Of a DNA stretch of 37,900 nucleotides, positions 25,889 to 33,962 are shown piece by piece. The translations under genes were made by a program, and so were the position numbers. Positions within the stretch are counted from its first letter, which is position 1, and each line of letters opens with the position of its first letter. A model generated the notes under the pieces. It was not told the origin of the DNA. It was given only the letters and a program-made list of their open reading frames with translations, and ran no database searches. This DNA comes from Flavobacterium sp. UBA6195 (GTDB lineage Bacteria > Bacteroidota > Bacteroidia > Flavobacteriales > Flavobacteriaceae): assembly GCF_002422095.1 (NCBI RefSeq), contig NZ_DITB01000045.1:1-37900 (forward strand). The letters run 5' to 3'.

Positions 25889-27316
25889 ATGAATTTGTTA
25901 AAAAAGTATTTTGTTTTTTCATCTCTTCTTGTATTTTCGCTTGGTATAGCACAGGAACAAAAAGATTCAGAAACTAGACCTGAAAAAAAAGAAGCTGTTG
26001 AAACAACTGATTCTGAAAAAAGAGATTCTGTTTACATTCCAAATAAGGTAATTAACAAGACAGTTTCTGATACGGTGCATCCTAAAGATCGTGAAAAAAA
26101 CTACAATCGTTGGTCAGTCAACTTGAATGTGGGTACTAATATAGGTATTCGTCCTTTTACGGATGGCTATTACGCTACTACTCCTAATTATTTTACCAAA
26201 CCGGAGTTCAATCATTTTGATTTGAATGTTCGTAGAATGTTCAATACCAAGTTTGGGGTAATGTGGGATTTTGGTTATGATAGTTTTACTGCTGATTCGG
26301 GAAGTCCTGATTTTAGTAACAATATGTATCGTACCAGTTTTCAAGGGGTGATGAATATTCATCGTGCCTTTAATTGGGAAGAATTTACGGAAACTTTTGG
26401 TTTGCAAATACATTTAGGTCCCGGTTTTTCGTTTTTAGAAGGACCAGGTACTTCTACTTTTAACAATTATGATAATTTATTCAGTTTTTTGGCGGGAGCT
26501 ACAGCACTGATTAAAGTTTCCGATCGTTTAGCTTTTAATTTAGATTATACGATGACAACTAATTATACGCATCATTTGGCTTTAGATGGTATGTCGCAAG
26601 TAGATCCAAGTTTAAGTAGAACCGGTTTGGTACATTCAACAACTTTAGGGTTGACTTTGTATTTAGGGAAAAAAGAACGTCATGCAGACTGGTATTGGGA
26701 GAACTTAAATGTTAAAGATGAATATAAAGATTTATTGGCTCGTGTTGAAGAATTAGAAATTATGATGAATGATACCGATAGAGATGGAGTGCCAGATTAT
26801 TTAGATGCAGAAAATAATACTATAGGAGGTGTTGCGGTTGACACTAAAGGTAGAGCTGTAGATATCAATAATAATGGTGTTCCAGATGAACTTGAGACTT
26901 ATATCAATAATAAATATGGTGATTTACAAACTATTAATAACTTAGCAACTGGAGAGTATTCTAGTGCTCAAATGAAACAAATGATTAATGGTCAGTATGT
27001 AAATGTGTTCTTTGATTTTGATGATACTACCATTACTACAGGAACTATATCTGCTATTAATTTCTTGATTAAATATCTTAATGCAAATCCTGATGCTAAA
27101 GCTGAAGTTATTGGATATGCAGATGAAATGGGGGATGCAAATTATAATTTAGCTCTTTCAAGAAAAAGAGCACAGCGTGTTATGGAGATGTTGGTTCGTT
27201 CTGGAATTGATCCTAATCGTTTGAAATTAGTGGTTAAAGGCGAAGATAATTCAGTGCCTAAGAACTCTAAGTTAGCGAGACAGCTTGTTAGAAGAGTTGC
27301 CTTTAAAGTAGATTAA
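25889..27316 (+). CDS. OmpA family outer-membrane protein
   Basis: 475 residues. Signal peptide (MNLLKKYFVFSSLLVFSLGIAQ), then a charged linker rich in Glu/Lys/Asp. An N-terminal beta-barrel follows at about residues 70-265 (WSVNLNVGTNIGIRPF ... GLTLYLGKKE). Next come a calcium-binding thrombospondin-type segment (NDTDRDGVPDYLDAE, DINNNGVPDELE) and a C-terminal peptidoglycan-binding OmpA domain (FFDFDDTTITTGTISAINFL ... EVIGYADEMGDANYNLALSRKRAQRVMEML). It anchors outer membrane to cell wall. Length and domain order are typical of abundant flavobacterial OmpA proteins. It has its own promoter and terminator. Confidence 0.93.
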   Translation: MNLLKKYFVFSSLLVFSLGIAQEQKDSETRPEKKEAVETTDSEKRDSVYIPNKVINKTVSDTVHPKDREKNYNRWSVNLNVGTNIGIRPFTDGYYATTPNYFTKPEFNHFDLNVRRMFNTKFGVMWDFGYDSFTADSGSPDFSNNMYRTSFQGVMNIHRAFNWEEFTETFGLQIHLGPGFSFLEGPGTSTFNNYDNLFSFLAGATALIKVSDRLAFNLDYTMTTNYTHHLALDGMSQVDPSLSRTGLVHSTTLGLTLYLGKKERHADWYWENLNVKDEYKDLLARVEELEIMMNDTDRDGVPDYLDAENNTIGGVAVDTKGRAVDINNNGVPDELETYINNKYGDLQTINNLATGEYSSAQMKQMINGQYVNVFFDFDDTTITTGTISAINFLIKYLNANPDAKAEVIGYADEMGDANYNLALSRKRAQRVMEMLVRSGIDPNRLKLVVKGEDNSVPKNSKLARQLVRRVAFKVD

Positions 27317-27353
27317 TCTTTTTAGATTTATATTAAAATAACTTTTATTTATC

Positions 27354-27387
27354 AAACACCTGCAAAATGTTTTGCGGGTGTTTTTTT
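27354..27387 (+). terminator. Rho-independent terminator after the OmpA gene
   Basis: AAACACCTGCAAAA pairs with TTTTGCGGGTGTTT (G-T wobble) around a 2-base loop, followed by seven or more T. Confidence 0.88.
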
Positions 27388-27474
27388 GTTTATGTTAGTC
27401 AACTCTAATTGTCTTTTATTCATTAATTTAATTGGATATTTATGGGTAATTTAAAAAAAGAGGTCATTTTTTAA

Positions 27475-27482
27475 TATCTTTG
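27475..27482 (+). promoter_or_regulatory. -7 promoter box of the truncated secreted gene
   Basis: TATCTTTG matches TAnnTTTG, 23 bases before the ATG at 27506. The promoter seems intact although the gene behind it is broken. Confidence 0.5.
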
Positions 27483-27505
27483 ATTTTAAATCAAAAGTTA
27501 ATGCT

Positions 27506-27717
27506 ATGTATAATAAGTGGTTAAGTATTTGTGTGTCTTTTTTTTTGTTTCAATTTCTTTGGCACAAAGTAATTCGAGATATAAGAAACTTTATGATGAG
27601 TTTGTAAAAGTCCAATTTTCTCAGCCTGAATTGTCTAGGCAATATTTGGATTCAATTTTAGTATTATCTAAAATGCCTGATAATCTAGTTTCAAAGGCTT
27701 ATAATAATTATGGGTAA
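27506..27717 (+). pseudogene. 5' remnant of a secreted TPR-like protein gene
   Basis: The ATG at 27506 opens MYNKWLSICVSFF, then loses frame in a run of nine T (27538-27546). With one extra T the frame continues as a full signal peptide (FFFVSISLAQ) and SNSRYKKLYDEFVKVQFSQPE...SKAYNNYG, ending at a stop at 27715. As an alternative, a GTG at 27517 gives MVKYLCVFFFVSISLAQ without any frameshift. The mature residues look like the first helices of a TPR array, as in flavobacterial TPR proteins with a LuxR output; this resemblance is from memory. Whichever start is used, the protein stops after about 66 residues, where a TPR array should continue. A truncated gene abutting a foreign 3' fragment. 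Confidence 0.55.
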
Positions 27718-28321
27718 TGTTACATTAATTGGACTGCCTACAACAAGTATCGCTAGTGCGCAATGTGGATCTACAGTTCTTTTCACAGATGCTATTTATG
27801 CTACTGCGGTAACGAATGCTACGGGTAATAAATTTAATGTATATGATGTAACAGGAACAACGTTATTTGATTCAATTGAGAGTGCTACAGCTTCCTTTAG
27901 TTTTTCACAATTAACGGGTTATGCATTTGATACAACATATCAAGTTAGAGTGCAAGTGATAAGAGGAACTGAATATGGAGCAGAAGGAGCACCATGTACA
28001 ATAACGGTAATCAAAGAAAAGCCAACACAGCCAACACGAGTTGTATCAAATAATGGAGTGACAAAAACAAGTATTATATCGGAATTCAAGGCGTATCCAA
28101 ATCCATTTACTACCACATTTAGTATTACACCAATAGAAGGAGAAACGGCAACGTTATTCTATCAAGTGTATGATGTAACCGGAAAAATGATTGAAAGTAG
28201 CGCAATAGCAGCAAATGAAATCGCCCAACACACGATAGGAGATAACTATTCAGTGGGTATGTATTTGGTAATTGTTCGTCAAGGGGCTAACACACAAACG
28301 TTTAAAATGATTAAACAATAG
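27710..28321 (+). pseudogene. 3' fragment of a T9SS type A cargo gene
   Basis: 203 codons open from the ATG at 27710. The ATG is probably incidental: there is no signal peptide and the sequence begins inside a beta-sandwich (NVTLIGLPTTSIASAQCGSTVLFTDAIYA ... TTYQVRVQVIRG). A Pro/Thr linker leads to a type A T9SS sorting domain (FKAYPNPFTTTFSITP ... YQVYDVTGKMIESS ... YSVGMYLVIVRQG, final FKMIKQ). Such proteins normally carry a signal peptide and a large passenger. This is the tail of a larger gene joined to the unrelated 5' remnant, in a different frame. Terminator retained downstream. Confidence 0.65.
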
Positions 28322-28353
28322 CATAGTAGATTAAAGTTTATAGTTGATTAAGG

Positions 28354-28389
28354 AAAAACCGTTTCAAAGCAATTTGAAGCGGTTTTTTT
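28354..28389 (+). terminator. Rho-independent terminator before glmS
   Basis: AAAACCGTTTCAAA pairs with TTTGAAGCGGTTTT (one G-T) around a 4-base loop, followed by a T-tract. The T-tract runs into the TTG of the glmS promoter. Confidence 0.85.
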
Positions 28390-28419
28390 GTTAATTTTAT
28401 TATAAAAGTTGTAAGTTTG
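28388..28419 (+). promoter_or_regulatory. Promoter of glmS
   Basis: TTG (28388-28390), 21 bases, TAAGTTTG (28412-28419, exact TAnnTTTG), with the ATG 48 bases further. A good match to the phylum consensus. No glmS ribozyme-like structure is apparent in the short leader. Confidence 0.65.
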
Positions 28420-28467
28420 TTTTATTATAGGTAGTTAAAAAAATAAATAAAATTATATTATTAATTT

Positions 28468-30315
28468 ATGTGTGGAATTGTAGGATATATAGGCAAAAGA
28501 GATGCTTATTCTGTAATTATTAAAGGATTACACCGTTTAGAGTATAGAGGTTATGATAGTGCAGGTATCGTCTTATATGATGGTAACAAATTAAAATTAT
28601 CTAAAACTAAAGGTAAGGTATCTGATTTAGAAGCAAAAGCGCAAGAAGAAAATACAACAATTGGTAAAATAGGTATGGGGCATACGCGTTGGGCTACTCA
28701 TGGTGTGCCTAATGATGTTAATTCGCATCCTCATTTTTCAAACTCTGGAAAATTAGTAATTATTCATAATGGAATTATTGAAAATTACGAACCTTTAAAA
28801 CAAGAATTAATCAAAAGAGGTTATACTTTTAAATCGGATACAGATACTGAAGTATTGGTTAACTTGATTGAAGAAGTTAAGAAAAAAGAAAATTGTAAGT
28901 TAGGTCATGCAGTTCAAATTGCATTAAACCAAGTTATTGGTGCTTATGCAATTGCGGTAATTGATGTTGAAAAACCTGATGAAATTATAGTAGCACGTTT
29001 AGGAAGTCCACTAGCAATTGGAATTGGAGAAGAAGAATTTTTTATTGCTTCTGATGCAACACCTTTTATCGAGTATACGTCAAATGCTATATATTTAGAA
29101 GATGAAGAAATGGCAATTGTGCGTTTACACAAACCATTAAAAGTTAGAAAAATTAAAGACGATTCTTTGGTTGACCCTTATATTCAAGAGCTCCAATTAA
29201 ATTTAGAGCAAATTGAAAAAGGGGGTTACGATCATTTTATGATGAAAGAAATCTATGAGCAACCAAGTGTAATCAAAGATACTTATAGAGGAAGACTTTT
29301 GGCTAATAAAGGTATAGTACAAATGTCGGGTGTAGAAGATAATTTGGAAAAATTCTTAAATGCTAAACGAATTCTTATTGTTGCTTGTGGAACTTCATGG
29401 CATGCTGGATTAGTAGCAGAATATATTATCGAAGAATTTTCAAGAATTCCAGTTGAAGTAGAATATGCTTCAGAATTCCGATATAGAAATCCTATTATCA
29501 ATAAAGATGATGTAGTAATTGCAATTTCTCAGTCAGGTGAAACGGCAGATACTTTGGCAGCAATTAAATTAGCTAAAGAAAACGGAGCTTTTGTATTTGG
29601 AGTTTGTAATGTGGTAGGTTCTTCCATTTCTCGTGAAACGCATGCAGGTGCTTATACTCACGCTGGACCAGAAATTGGAGTGGCATCTACAAAAGCATTT
29701 ACTACGCAAATTACAATCCTTACTTTATTAGCACTTCGTTTGGCTAAAGCTAAAGATACTTTAAGTAATTCTGATTACCAACGTTATTTGTTGGAATTAG
29801 AATTAATGCCTGAAAAAGTTGAAGAAGCATTATTAACAAATGATATTGCTAAAAAAATTGCCGAAATTTATAAAGACGCAACCAATTGTTTGTACTTAGG
29901 AAGAGGTTATAACTTCCCAGTAGCTTTAGAAGGCGCATTAAAATTAAAAGAAATTTCATATATCCACGCAGAAGGGTATCCAGCAGCAGAAATGAAGCAC
30001 GGGCCAATTGCTTTAATTGATGAATCTATGCCAGTAATTGTAATTGCTCCAAACAAAGGACATTACGATAAAGTGGTAAGTAATATTCAAGAAATAAAAT
30101 CAAGAAGTGGAAAAATTATTGCGGTAGTAACTAAAGGAGATACGCAAGTAAAAGCTTTAGCAGATCACGTTATTGAAATTCCAGAAACTAACGAACCATT
30201 TACACCATTATTAACTACAATTCCGTTACAATTATTATCGTATCATATTGCAGTTTTAAGAGGTTGTAATGTTGATCAACCAAGAAATTTGGCAAAATCA
30301 GTTACTGTTGAATAA
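28468..30315 (+). CDS. glmS: Glutamine:fructose-6-phosphate aminotransferase (isomerizing)
   Basis: 615 residues, usual length about 610. It makes glucosamine-6-phosphate, the first step to UDP-GlcNAc for cell wall and surface glycans. The N-terminal Ntn-type amidotransferase domain starts MCGIVGYIG with the nucleophile Cys2 (exposed after Met removal), followed by GLHRLEYRGYDSAGI and GHTRWATHG. The two SIS isomerase domains show CGTSWHAGLVAEY and SQSGETADTLAAI, then LGRGYNFPVALEGALKLKEISYIHAEGYPAAEMKHGPIALI in the second. The C-terminus DQPRNLAKSVTVE is the conserved lid segment. Complete and certain. Confidence 0.98.
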   Translation: MCGIVGYIGKRDAYSVIIKGLHRLEYRGYDSAGIVLYDGNKLKLSKTKGKVSDLEAKAQEENTTIGKIGMGHTRWATHGVPNDVNSHPHFSNSGKLVIIHNGIIENYEPLKQELIKRGYTFKSDTDTEVLVNLIEEVKKKENCKLGHAVQIALNQVIGAYAIAVIDVEKPDEIIVARLGSPLAIGIGEEEFFIASDATPFIEYTSNAIYLEDEEMAIVRLHKPLKVRKIKDDSLVDPYIQELQLNLEQIEKGGYDHFMMKEIYEQPSVIKDTYRGRLLANKGIVQMSGVEDNLEKFLNAKRILIVACGTSWHAGLVAEYIIEEFSRIPVEVEYASEFRYRNPIINKDDVVIAISQSGETADTLAAIKLAKENGAFVFGVCNVVGSSISRETHAGAYTHAGPEIGVASTKAFTTQITILTLLALRLAKAKDTLSNSDYQRYLLELELMPEKVEEALLTNDIAKKIAEIYKDATNCLYLGRGYNFPVALEGALKLKEISYIHAEGYPAAEMKHGPIALIDESMPVIVIAPNKGHYDKVVSNIQEIKSRSGKIIAVVTKGDTQVKALADHVIEIPETNEPFTPLLTTIPLQLLSYHIAVLRGCNVDQPRNLAKSVTVE

Positions 30316-30493
30316 TTTTTTTATAAAGAAATCAAAAAAATATTAGAATTTTAAAATCATAATTTCCTATAAAAGAAATGTATAATGTAAGTAATTGCTG
30401 GATTTATTTAATTTCTTGAATTTTGATTATTTTTGTTACGTTTGTTTCTAAATTGTTATAATAAGTAAGGGATATTAAATCCCTTTACTTGTT

Positions 30494-32383
30494 TTAATCT
30501 TCAACATTTTCGGGTTGGTATTCAGGAACTAGATTTTTAATAATAGATAGGGTTTCTTTTCTAGATTTTTTTTGGAATTCTTCCAGCGCATTCATAATGT
30601 CATTATTGCTAAATTTTCTTTCTTCCGTCTCTTTAGCAATTACAATTTTAGGATGATACGTAGGTAAGGTTTCTGAACACTCTGTAAGAACTTCTTCGTA
30701 TAATTTTTCACCAGGGCGTAAACCTGTAAATTTAATTTCGATGTCTTTTCCGGGTAATTTTCCAGCTAAACGAATCATTTTTTCAGCTAGATCTACAATT
30801 TTAATGGATTTACCCATGTCAAATACGTAAATATTGCCACCGCTTCCCATAGCACCAGCTTCTAATACAAGTTTGCATGCTTCTGGAATGGTCATAAAAA
30901 ATCGATTTACTTCTGGATGAGTAACGGTAATGGGGCCTCCTTGGGCAATTTGTTCTTTGAAAAGATGCACCACCGATCCATTAGATCCTAATACATTACC
31001 GAATCTTGTGATCATGACTTCCATGTTTTTTGTTTTTTGATCATGATAAATATTTTGGGCTAACATTTCTGCAATCCGTTTACTAGAACCCATAATATTA
31101 GTTGGGTTAACAGCTTTGTCAGTAGATACAAAAATAAATTTTTTAGCACCATGTTTTTGGGCTAATTCTAAACAATTTAATGTGCCATGAACATTAACTT
31201 TTATAGCTTGTTTGTAATTTTTTTCAAGTACTGGAACGTGTTTGTAGGCTGCAGCATGAAAAACTATTTCAGGTTTGTAAGTTTCAAAAATGCAAGCAAT
31301 TTCTTTTTTATTGGTAACATCAATTAATTCGAAGTAACATTTACAATCGGAAATGTATTTGTCAAAGTGTAATTGAATTCCGTGTAAAGGAGTTTCGCCT
31401 TGATCTACTATGATTAATTTTTTAGGATTGAAAACAGCTAGTTGTTTAGCTAATTCAGAGCCAATAGAACCAGCTCCACCTGTTACTAAAATAGTTTTAT
31501 TACTGTATTGTTCAATTACTTTCGGATTATTGATATCAATCTTCTCTCTGAATAATAACTCTTCTAAATTGTATTCTCTTAAATTAGTTTGTTGGGCTGG
31601 ATTTGTTTTTTGTAACAACTCGGGTTTAAATACTTTAATTCCGTTTTGAATACAGTCTTCTAGTAATTTTTTTTCTTCATTTTCCTCCAAATAGCCCTTG
31701 GGTAAAATAAGGTTTTTAATTTTTTTGAATCGTAAAAACGTAATAATATTAGGAAAGCCAGTAGCAACGGTTATTCCGGAAACTTTTTTGCCATGTAAAG
31801 AGTTGTTTTGATCAAAAAAACAAACCAGATTGTATTTGCTAGATAGCGAATTTAAAGGTTCAATTAATGCAATATTTTGACTGTTCACCCCCACAATTGC
31901 AATATTTTCTTTTTCAGAATCTGGAAACTCATATCTATGTAAATAATGAAAAAAAGTTTTTACAATGATACGAAATCCTATAAGAGCGAAGAATCCAAAA
32001 AAAGTTCCATTAATTAAAATAGAATAAATAAAAATATTTTTCCCATAAAAATTTCGGCTAACTTCATTAATAACGACTAATATTATAGTAGAAAGAAAAA
32101 CAGCTTTAAAAATTTTTACAATATCTCGCAAAGAAGAGTATCTTAATATCCCTTTATGAGTTTTAAAAATGAAAAAGGAAAGTAAATAAACGGAAAGTAA
32201 TGTGAGGTAACGCTCTAGCGCAGTTGCATCGGTAATTAAGTTAACTCCAAGATTACGGTATACTAAATAACTCAGTGCTGCAATGATAGTAATAATACAA
32301 AAGTCAAAAAGTAAAATTAGCCAAGAGGGAAGAATGTTAATGCTTTTTAAAAAGAGGTGTATTGCTTGTATTTTTTTTTTCAT
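30494..32383 (-). CDS. Membrane-anchored nucleotide-sugar 4,6-dehydratase (CapD/WbpM/PglF type)
   Basis: 629 residues. Four hydrophobic spans in the first ~150 residues (ILPSWLILLFDFCIITIIAAL at the start), then a degenerate CoA-binding-like Rossmann region (NIAIVGVNSQN), then the catalytic SDR domain from about residue 290: NKTILVTGGAGSIGSELAKQL (cofactor-binding GGAGSIGSE), FHAAAYKHVPVLE, and FVSTDKAVNPTNIMGSSKR with the modified SMK triad typical of this group. Family members convert UDP-GlcNAc to a 4-keto-6-deoxy sugar for capsule, O-antigen or glycoprotein glycans. It is encoded opposite to the regulator and antiterminator genes. Confidence 0.93.
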   Translation of the reverse strand: MKKKIQAIHLFLKSINILPSWLILLFDFCIITIIAALSYLVYRNLGVNLITDATALERYLTLLSVYLLSFFIFKTHKGILRYSSLRDIVKIFKAVFLSTIILVVINEVSRNFYGKNIFIYSILINGTFFGFFALIGFRIIVKTFFHYLHRYEFPDSEKENIAIVGVNSQNIALIEPLNSLSSKYNLVCFFDQNNSLHGKKVSGITVATGFPNIITFLRFKKIKNLILPKGYLEENEEKKLLEDCIQNGIKVFKPELLQKTNPAQQTNLREYNLEELLFREKIDINNPKVIEQYSNKTILVTGGAGSIGSELAKQLAVFNPKKLIIVDQGETPLHGIQLHFDKYISDCKCYFELIDVTNKKEIACIFETYKPEIVFHAAAYKHVPVLEKNYKQAIKVNVHGTLNCLELAQKHGAKKFIFVSTDKAVNPTNIMGSSKRIAEMLAQNIYHDQKTKNMEVMITRFGNVLGSNGSVVHLFKEQIAQGGPITVTHPEVNRFFMTIPEACKLVLEAGAMGSGGNIYVFDMGKSIKIVDLAEKMIRLAGKLPGKDIEIKFTGLRPGEKLYEEVLTECSETLPTYHPKIVIAKETEERKFSNNDIMNALEEFQKKSRKETLSIIKNLVPEYQPENVED

Positions 32384-32404
32384 TGGGTTGTTGGTTTATG
32401 TAAG

Positions 32405-32434
32405 CAAATATACTTAGAATAAAATGATTTTCAA
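32405..32434 (-). promoter_or_regulatory. Promoter of the CapD-type gene
   Basis: On the minus strand: TTG (32432-32434), 19 bases, TATATTTG (32405-32412), then the ATG 21 bases later. Both boxes and spacing fit the consensus. The rest of the 338-base divergent gap to 32721 is AT-rich with no gene seen. Confidence 0.68.
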
Positions 32435-32696
32435 ATCGTTTTTTTGGCTTTAATTAATATTTTTCGGGTAGTATAACAAAATTTTGAACAAAAAAAATCC
32501 TACAATTTTTTTAAACGTTTCAGGAATAAATAGAAACGTATATTGGTAGATAATAGTAAATTGATTTTGTTATATATAAGATTGAAGTTAAAAAAAATTA
32601 GTAACTCAAAATAATTTTACACATACAGTATTAAATTAATTTAGCATGTTTTAGTTAAATTTTTTTATTAACTTTTCTTTTAGAATATAAAATGAG

Positions 32697-32704
32697 TACT
32701 TTTG
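32697..32704 (+). promoter_or_regulatory. -7 promoter box of the winged-helix gene
   Basis: TACTTTTG matches TAnnTTTG, 17 bases before the ATG at 32722. No clear -33 TTG. It is divergent from the CapD-type promoter about 260 bases away. Confidence 0.55.
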
Positions 32705-32721
32705 TTACCTAGTTTTTATTT

Positions 32722-33225
32722 ATGTTGCAAAATATTATTACTTCTCGAACACGATTAAGGCTTTTGGTGAAATTTTTTATCAATGTGGCCAATACGGGTT
32801 ATTTAAGAGGTTTAGCAAATGAAATGAATGAAAATACGAATGCTATTCGTAAAGAGTTAAATCATCTAAGTGATTCGGGATTTATTATTAGAGAAGAGCT
32901 TGATTCTAAGATTATTTACAGGGCAAATGCGGCTCATCCGTTTTTTGGAATTTTACAACAAATGATTCGAAAATATGTAGGTATTGATGATATAGTGGAA
33001 CGGATTTTTATGAGAACTGGCGATGTTTCCAAGATTTTTTTAATTGGGGATTATGCTAAAGGATTGGATACTGGTTTAATAGAAATTGTAGTTGTGGGGG
33101 ATAATTTGGACCAAGAATATTTAAATCAAATTGCCTCAAAAGTTTCAAAAGAAATCGAAAAAAAAGTTGTTTTGTCAGTTTCAAGATCTTCAGTTACGAA
33201 TGGTTTGTTGATTTTTGAAGCCTAA
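32722..33225 (+). CDS. Winged-helix regulator with a nucleotidyltransferase-like C-terminal domain
   Basis: 167 residues. Residues 1-75 form an ArsR/MarR-type winged helix (ITSRTRLRLLVKFF, YLRGLANEMNENTNAIRKELNHLSDSGFIIREE), with the recognition helix around TNAIRKELNHL. Residues about 100-165 resemble a minimal nucleotidyltransferase fold (KIFLIGDYAKGLDTGLIEIVVVG) but lack the GS-x-D-x-D catalytic signature, so this part is probably a non-catalytic sensor. This architecture recurs in Bacteroidetes at the head of surface polysaccharide loci. The UpxY-like gene follows 140 bases downstream. A role as regulator of that locus is inferred from position. Confidence 0.82.
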   Translation: MLQNIITSRTRLRLLVKFFINVANTGYLRGLANEMNENTNAIRKELNHLSDSGFIIREELDSKIIYRANAAHPFFGILQQMIRKYVGIDDIVERIFMRTGDVSKIFLIGDYAKGLDTGLIEIVVVGDNLDQEYLNQIASKVSKEIEKKVVLSVSRSSVTNGLLIFEA

Positions 33226-33365
33226 ATGAATTTTTTACTGTATAAAACATAATTTTGAGTACTATTACTAAGTTGTAAGTTTTGGTTGTTGGTATTGATT
33301 TTGATTTTTATAATAAATTTTCGATATACGTTGTCATTATTAATCTAAAAGGTATTTAAATAGTA

Positions 33366-33824
33366 GTGAATTGGTTTGCCCTTTATACAAAACCTCGAAA
33401 TGAGAAAAAAGTAGCCGAGCAATTGGAAAAACTAGGGATAGAAGTGTATTGCCCCTTAGTAGCTGTAGTAAAGCAGTGGAGCGATAGAAAAAAAACAATC
33501 CAACAACCGCTTTTCAATTCCTATGTTTTTGTACGATTAGAAGAAAAAGAACGCGATAAAGTATTTCAGGTGCCAGGGGTGGTAAGGTATCTTTTTTGGT
33601 TAGGTAAACCCGCTATTGTGCGTGATGACGAGGTTAAAAACATTCAAGAACTCTTATTAGAAAGTTATAAAGAAGTCGTGGTCACAGGATTAGTACCCGG
33701 TAGCAAAGTAACTTTAGACGAAGGGGTTTTTAAAGGCCAAACGGCAACCTATATTGAAAAAAAAGGGAACAAAACAATTTTGGTTTTGGATAGTTTAGGA
33801 ATGACCTTGATATTGGAGCGATAG
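33366..33824 (+). CDS. UpxY/NusG-like transcription antiterminator
   Basis: 152 residues with a GTG start; this is forced because an in-frame TAA lies three codons upstream and no ATG occurs until near the C-terminus. NGN domain at residues 1-100 (NWFALYTKPRNEKKVAEQLEKLGIEVYCPL, QPLFNSYVFVRLEE, VPGVVRYLFWLGKPAIVRDDE), then a KOW-like domain (PGSKVTLDEGVFKGQTATYIEKKGNKTILVLDSLGM). UpxY proteins in Bacteroides are encoded at the start of capsular operons and promote read-through of their own operon. Here only one enzyme gene follows before a terminator. Start codon GTG is unusual among the neighbours. Confidence 0.9.
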   Translation: MNWFALYTKPRNEKKVAEQLEKLGIEVYCPLVAVVKQWSDRKKTIQQPLFNSYVFVRLEEKERDKVFQVPGVVRYLFWLGKPAIVRDDEVKNIQELLLESYKEVVVTGLVPGSKVTLDEGVFKGQTATYIEKKGNKTILVLDSLGMTLILER

Positions 33825-33834
33825 GGATGATGAG

Positions 33835-33897
33835 TGATGGGTGATGGGTGATAAGTGATGGGTTATGGGTTATGGGTTATGGGTTATGGGTTATGGG
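33835..33897 (+). repeat. Heptamer tandem repeat TKATGGG (9 units), G-quadruplex motif
   Basis: Nine contiguous 7-base units: two TGATGGG, one degenerate TGATAAG, one TGATGGG, five TTATGGG. The last six GGG tracts are evenly spaced by 4-base loops. It lies between the antiterminator stop (33824) and the epimerase start (33963). The same heptamer family is at 25742-25790. An open frame through it (from 33855) is considered spurious. Confidence 0.87.
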
Positions 33898-33917
33898 TGT
33901 GGTTTTACTATTATAAA

Positions 33918-33959
33918 AACAACAAACAATTAACAACAAACAATAAACAACAAACAAAT
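33918..33959 (+). repeat. Three 14-bp A/C-rich direct repeats in the epimerase leader
   Basis: AACAACAAACAATT, AACAACAAACAATA, AACAACAAACAAAT in exact tandem, ending 3 bases before the epimerase ATG. The strand is nearly free of G and T, so the leader should be unstructured, directly downstream of a G-rich repeat. Confidence 0.8.
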
Positions 33960-33962
33960 AAT

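Noticed and set aside
28420..28467. glmS ribozyme in the glmS leader
   Set aside because: The leader is too short (under 50 bases) and AT-rich with no matching fold; this ribozyme is typical of Gram-positive bacteria.
30463..30490. Terminator after the CapD-type gene
   Set aside because: AAGTAAGGGAT/ATCCCTTTACTT can pair with a bulge, but on the minus strand no T-run follows, so support is too weak.
33855..33962. N-terminal extension of the epimerase (MMGYGLWVMGYGLWV...)
   Set aside because: Encoded by the heptamer and A/C-rich repeats; the Rossmann motif starts right after the ATG at 33963.
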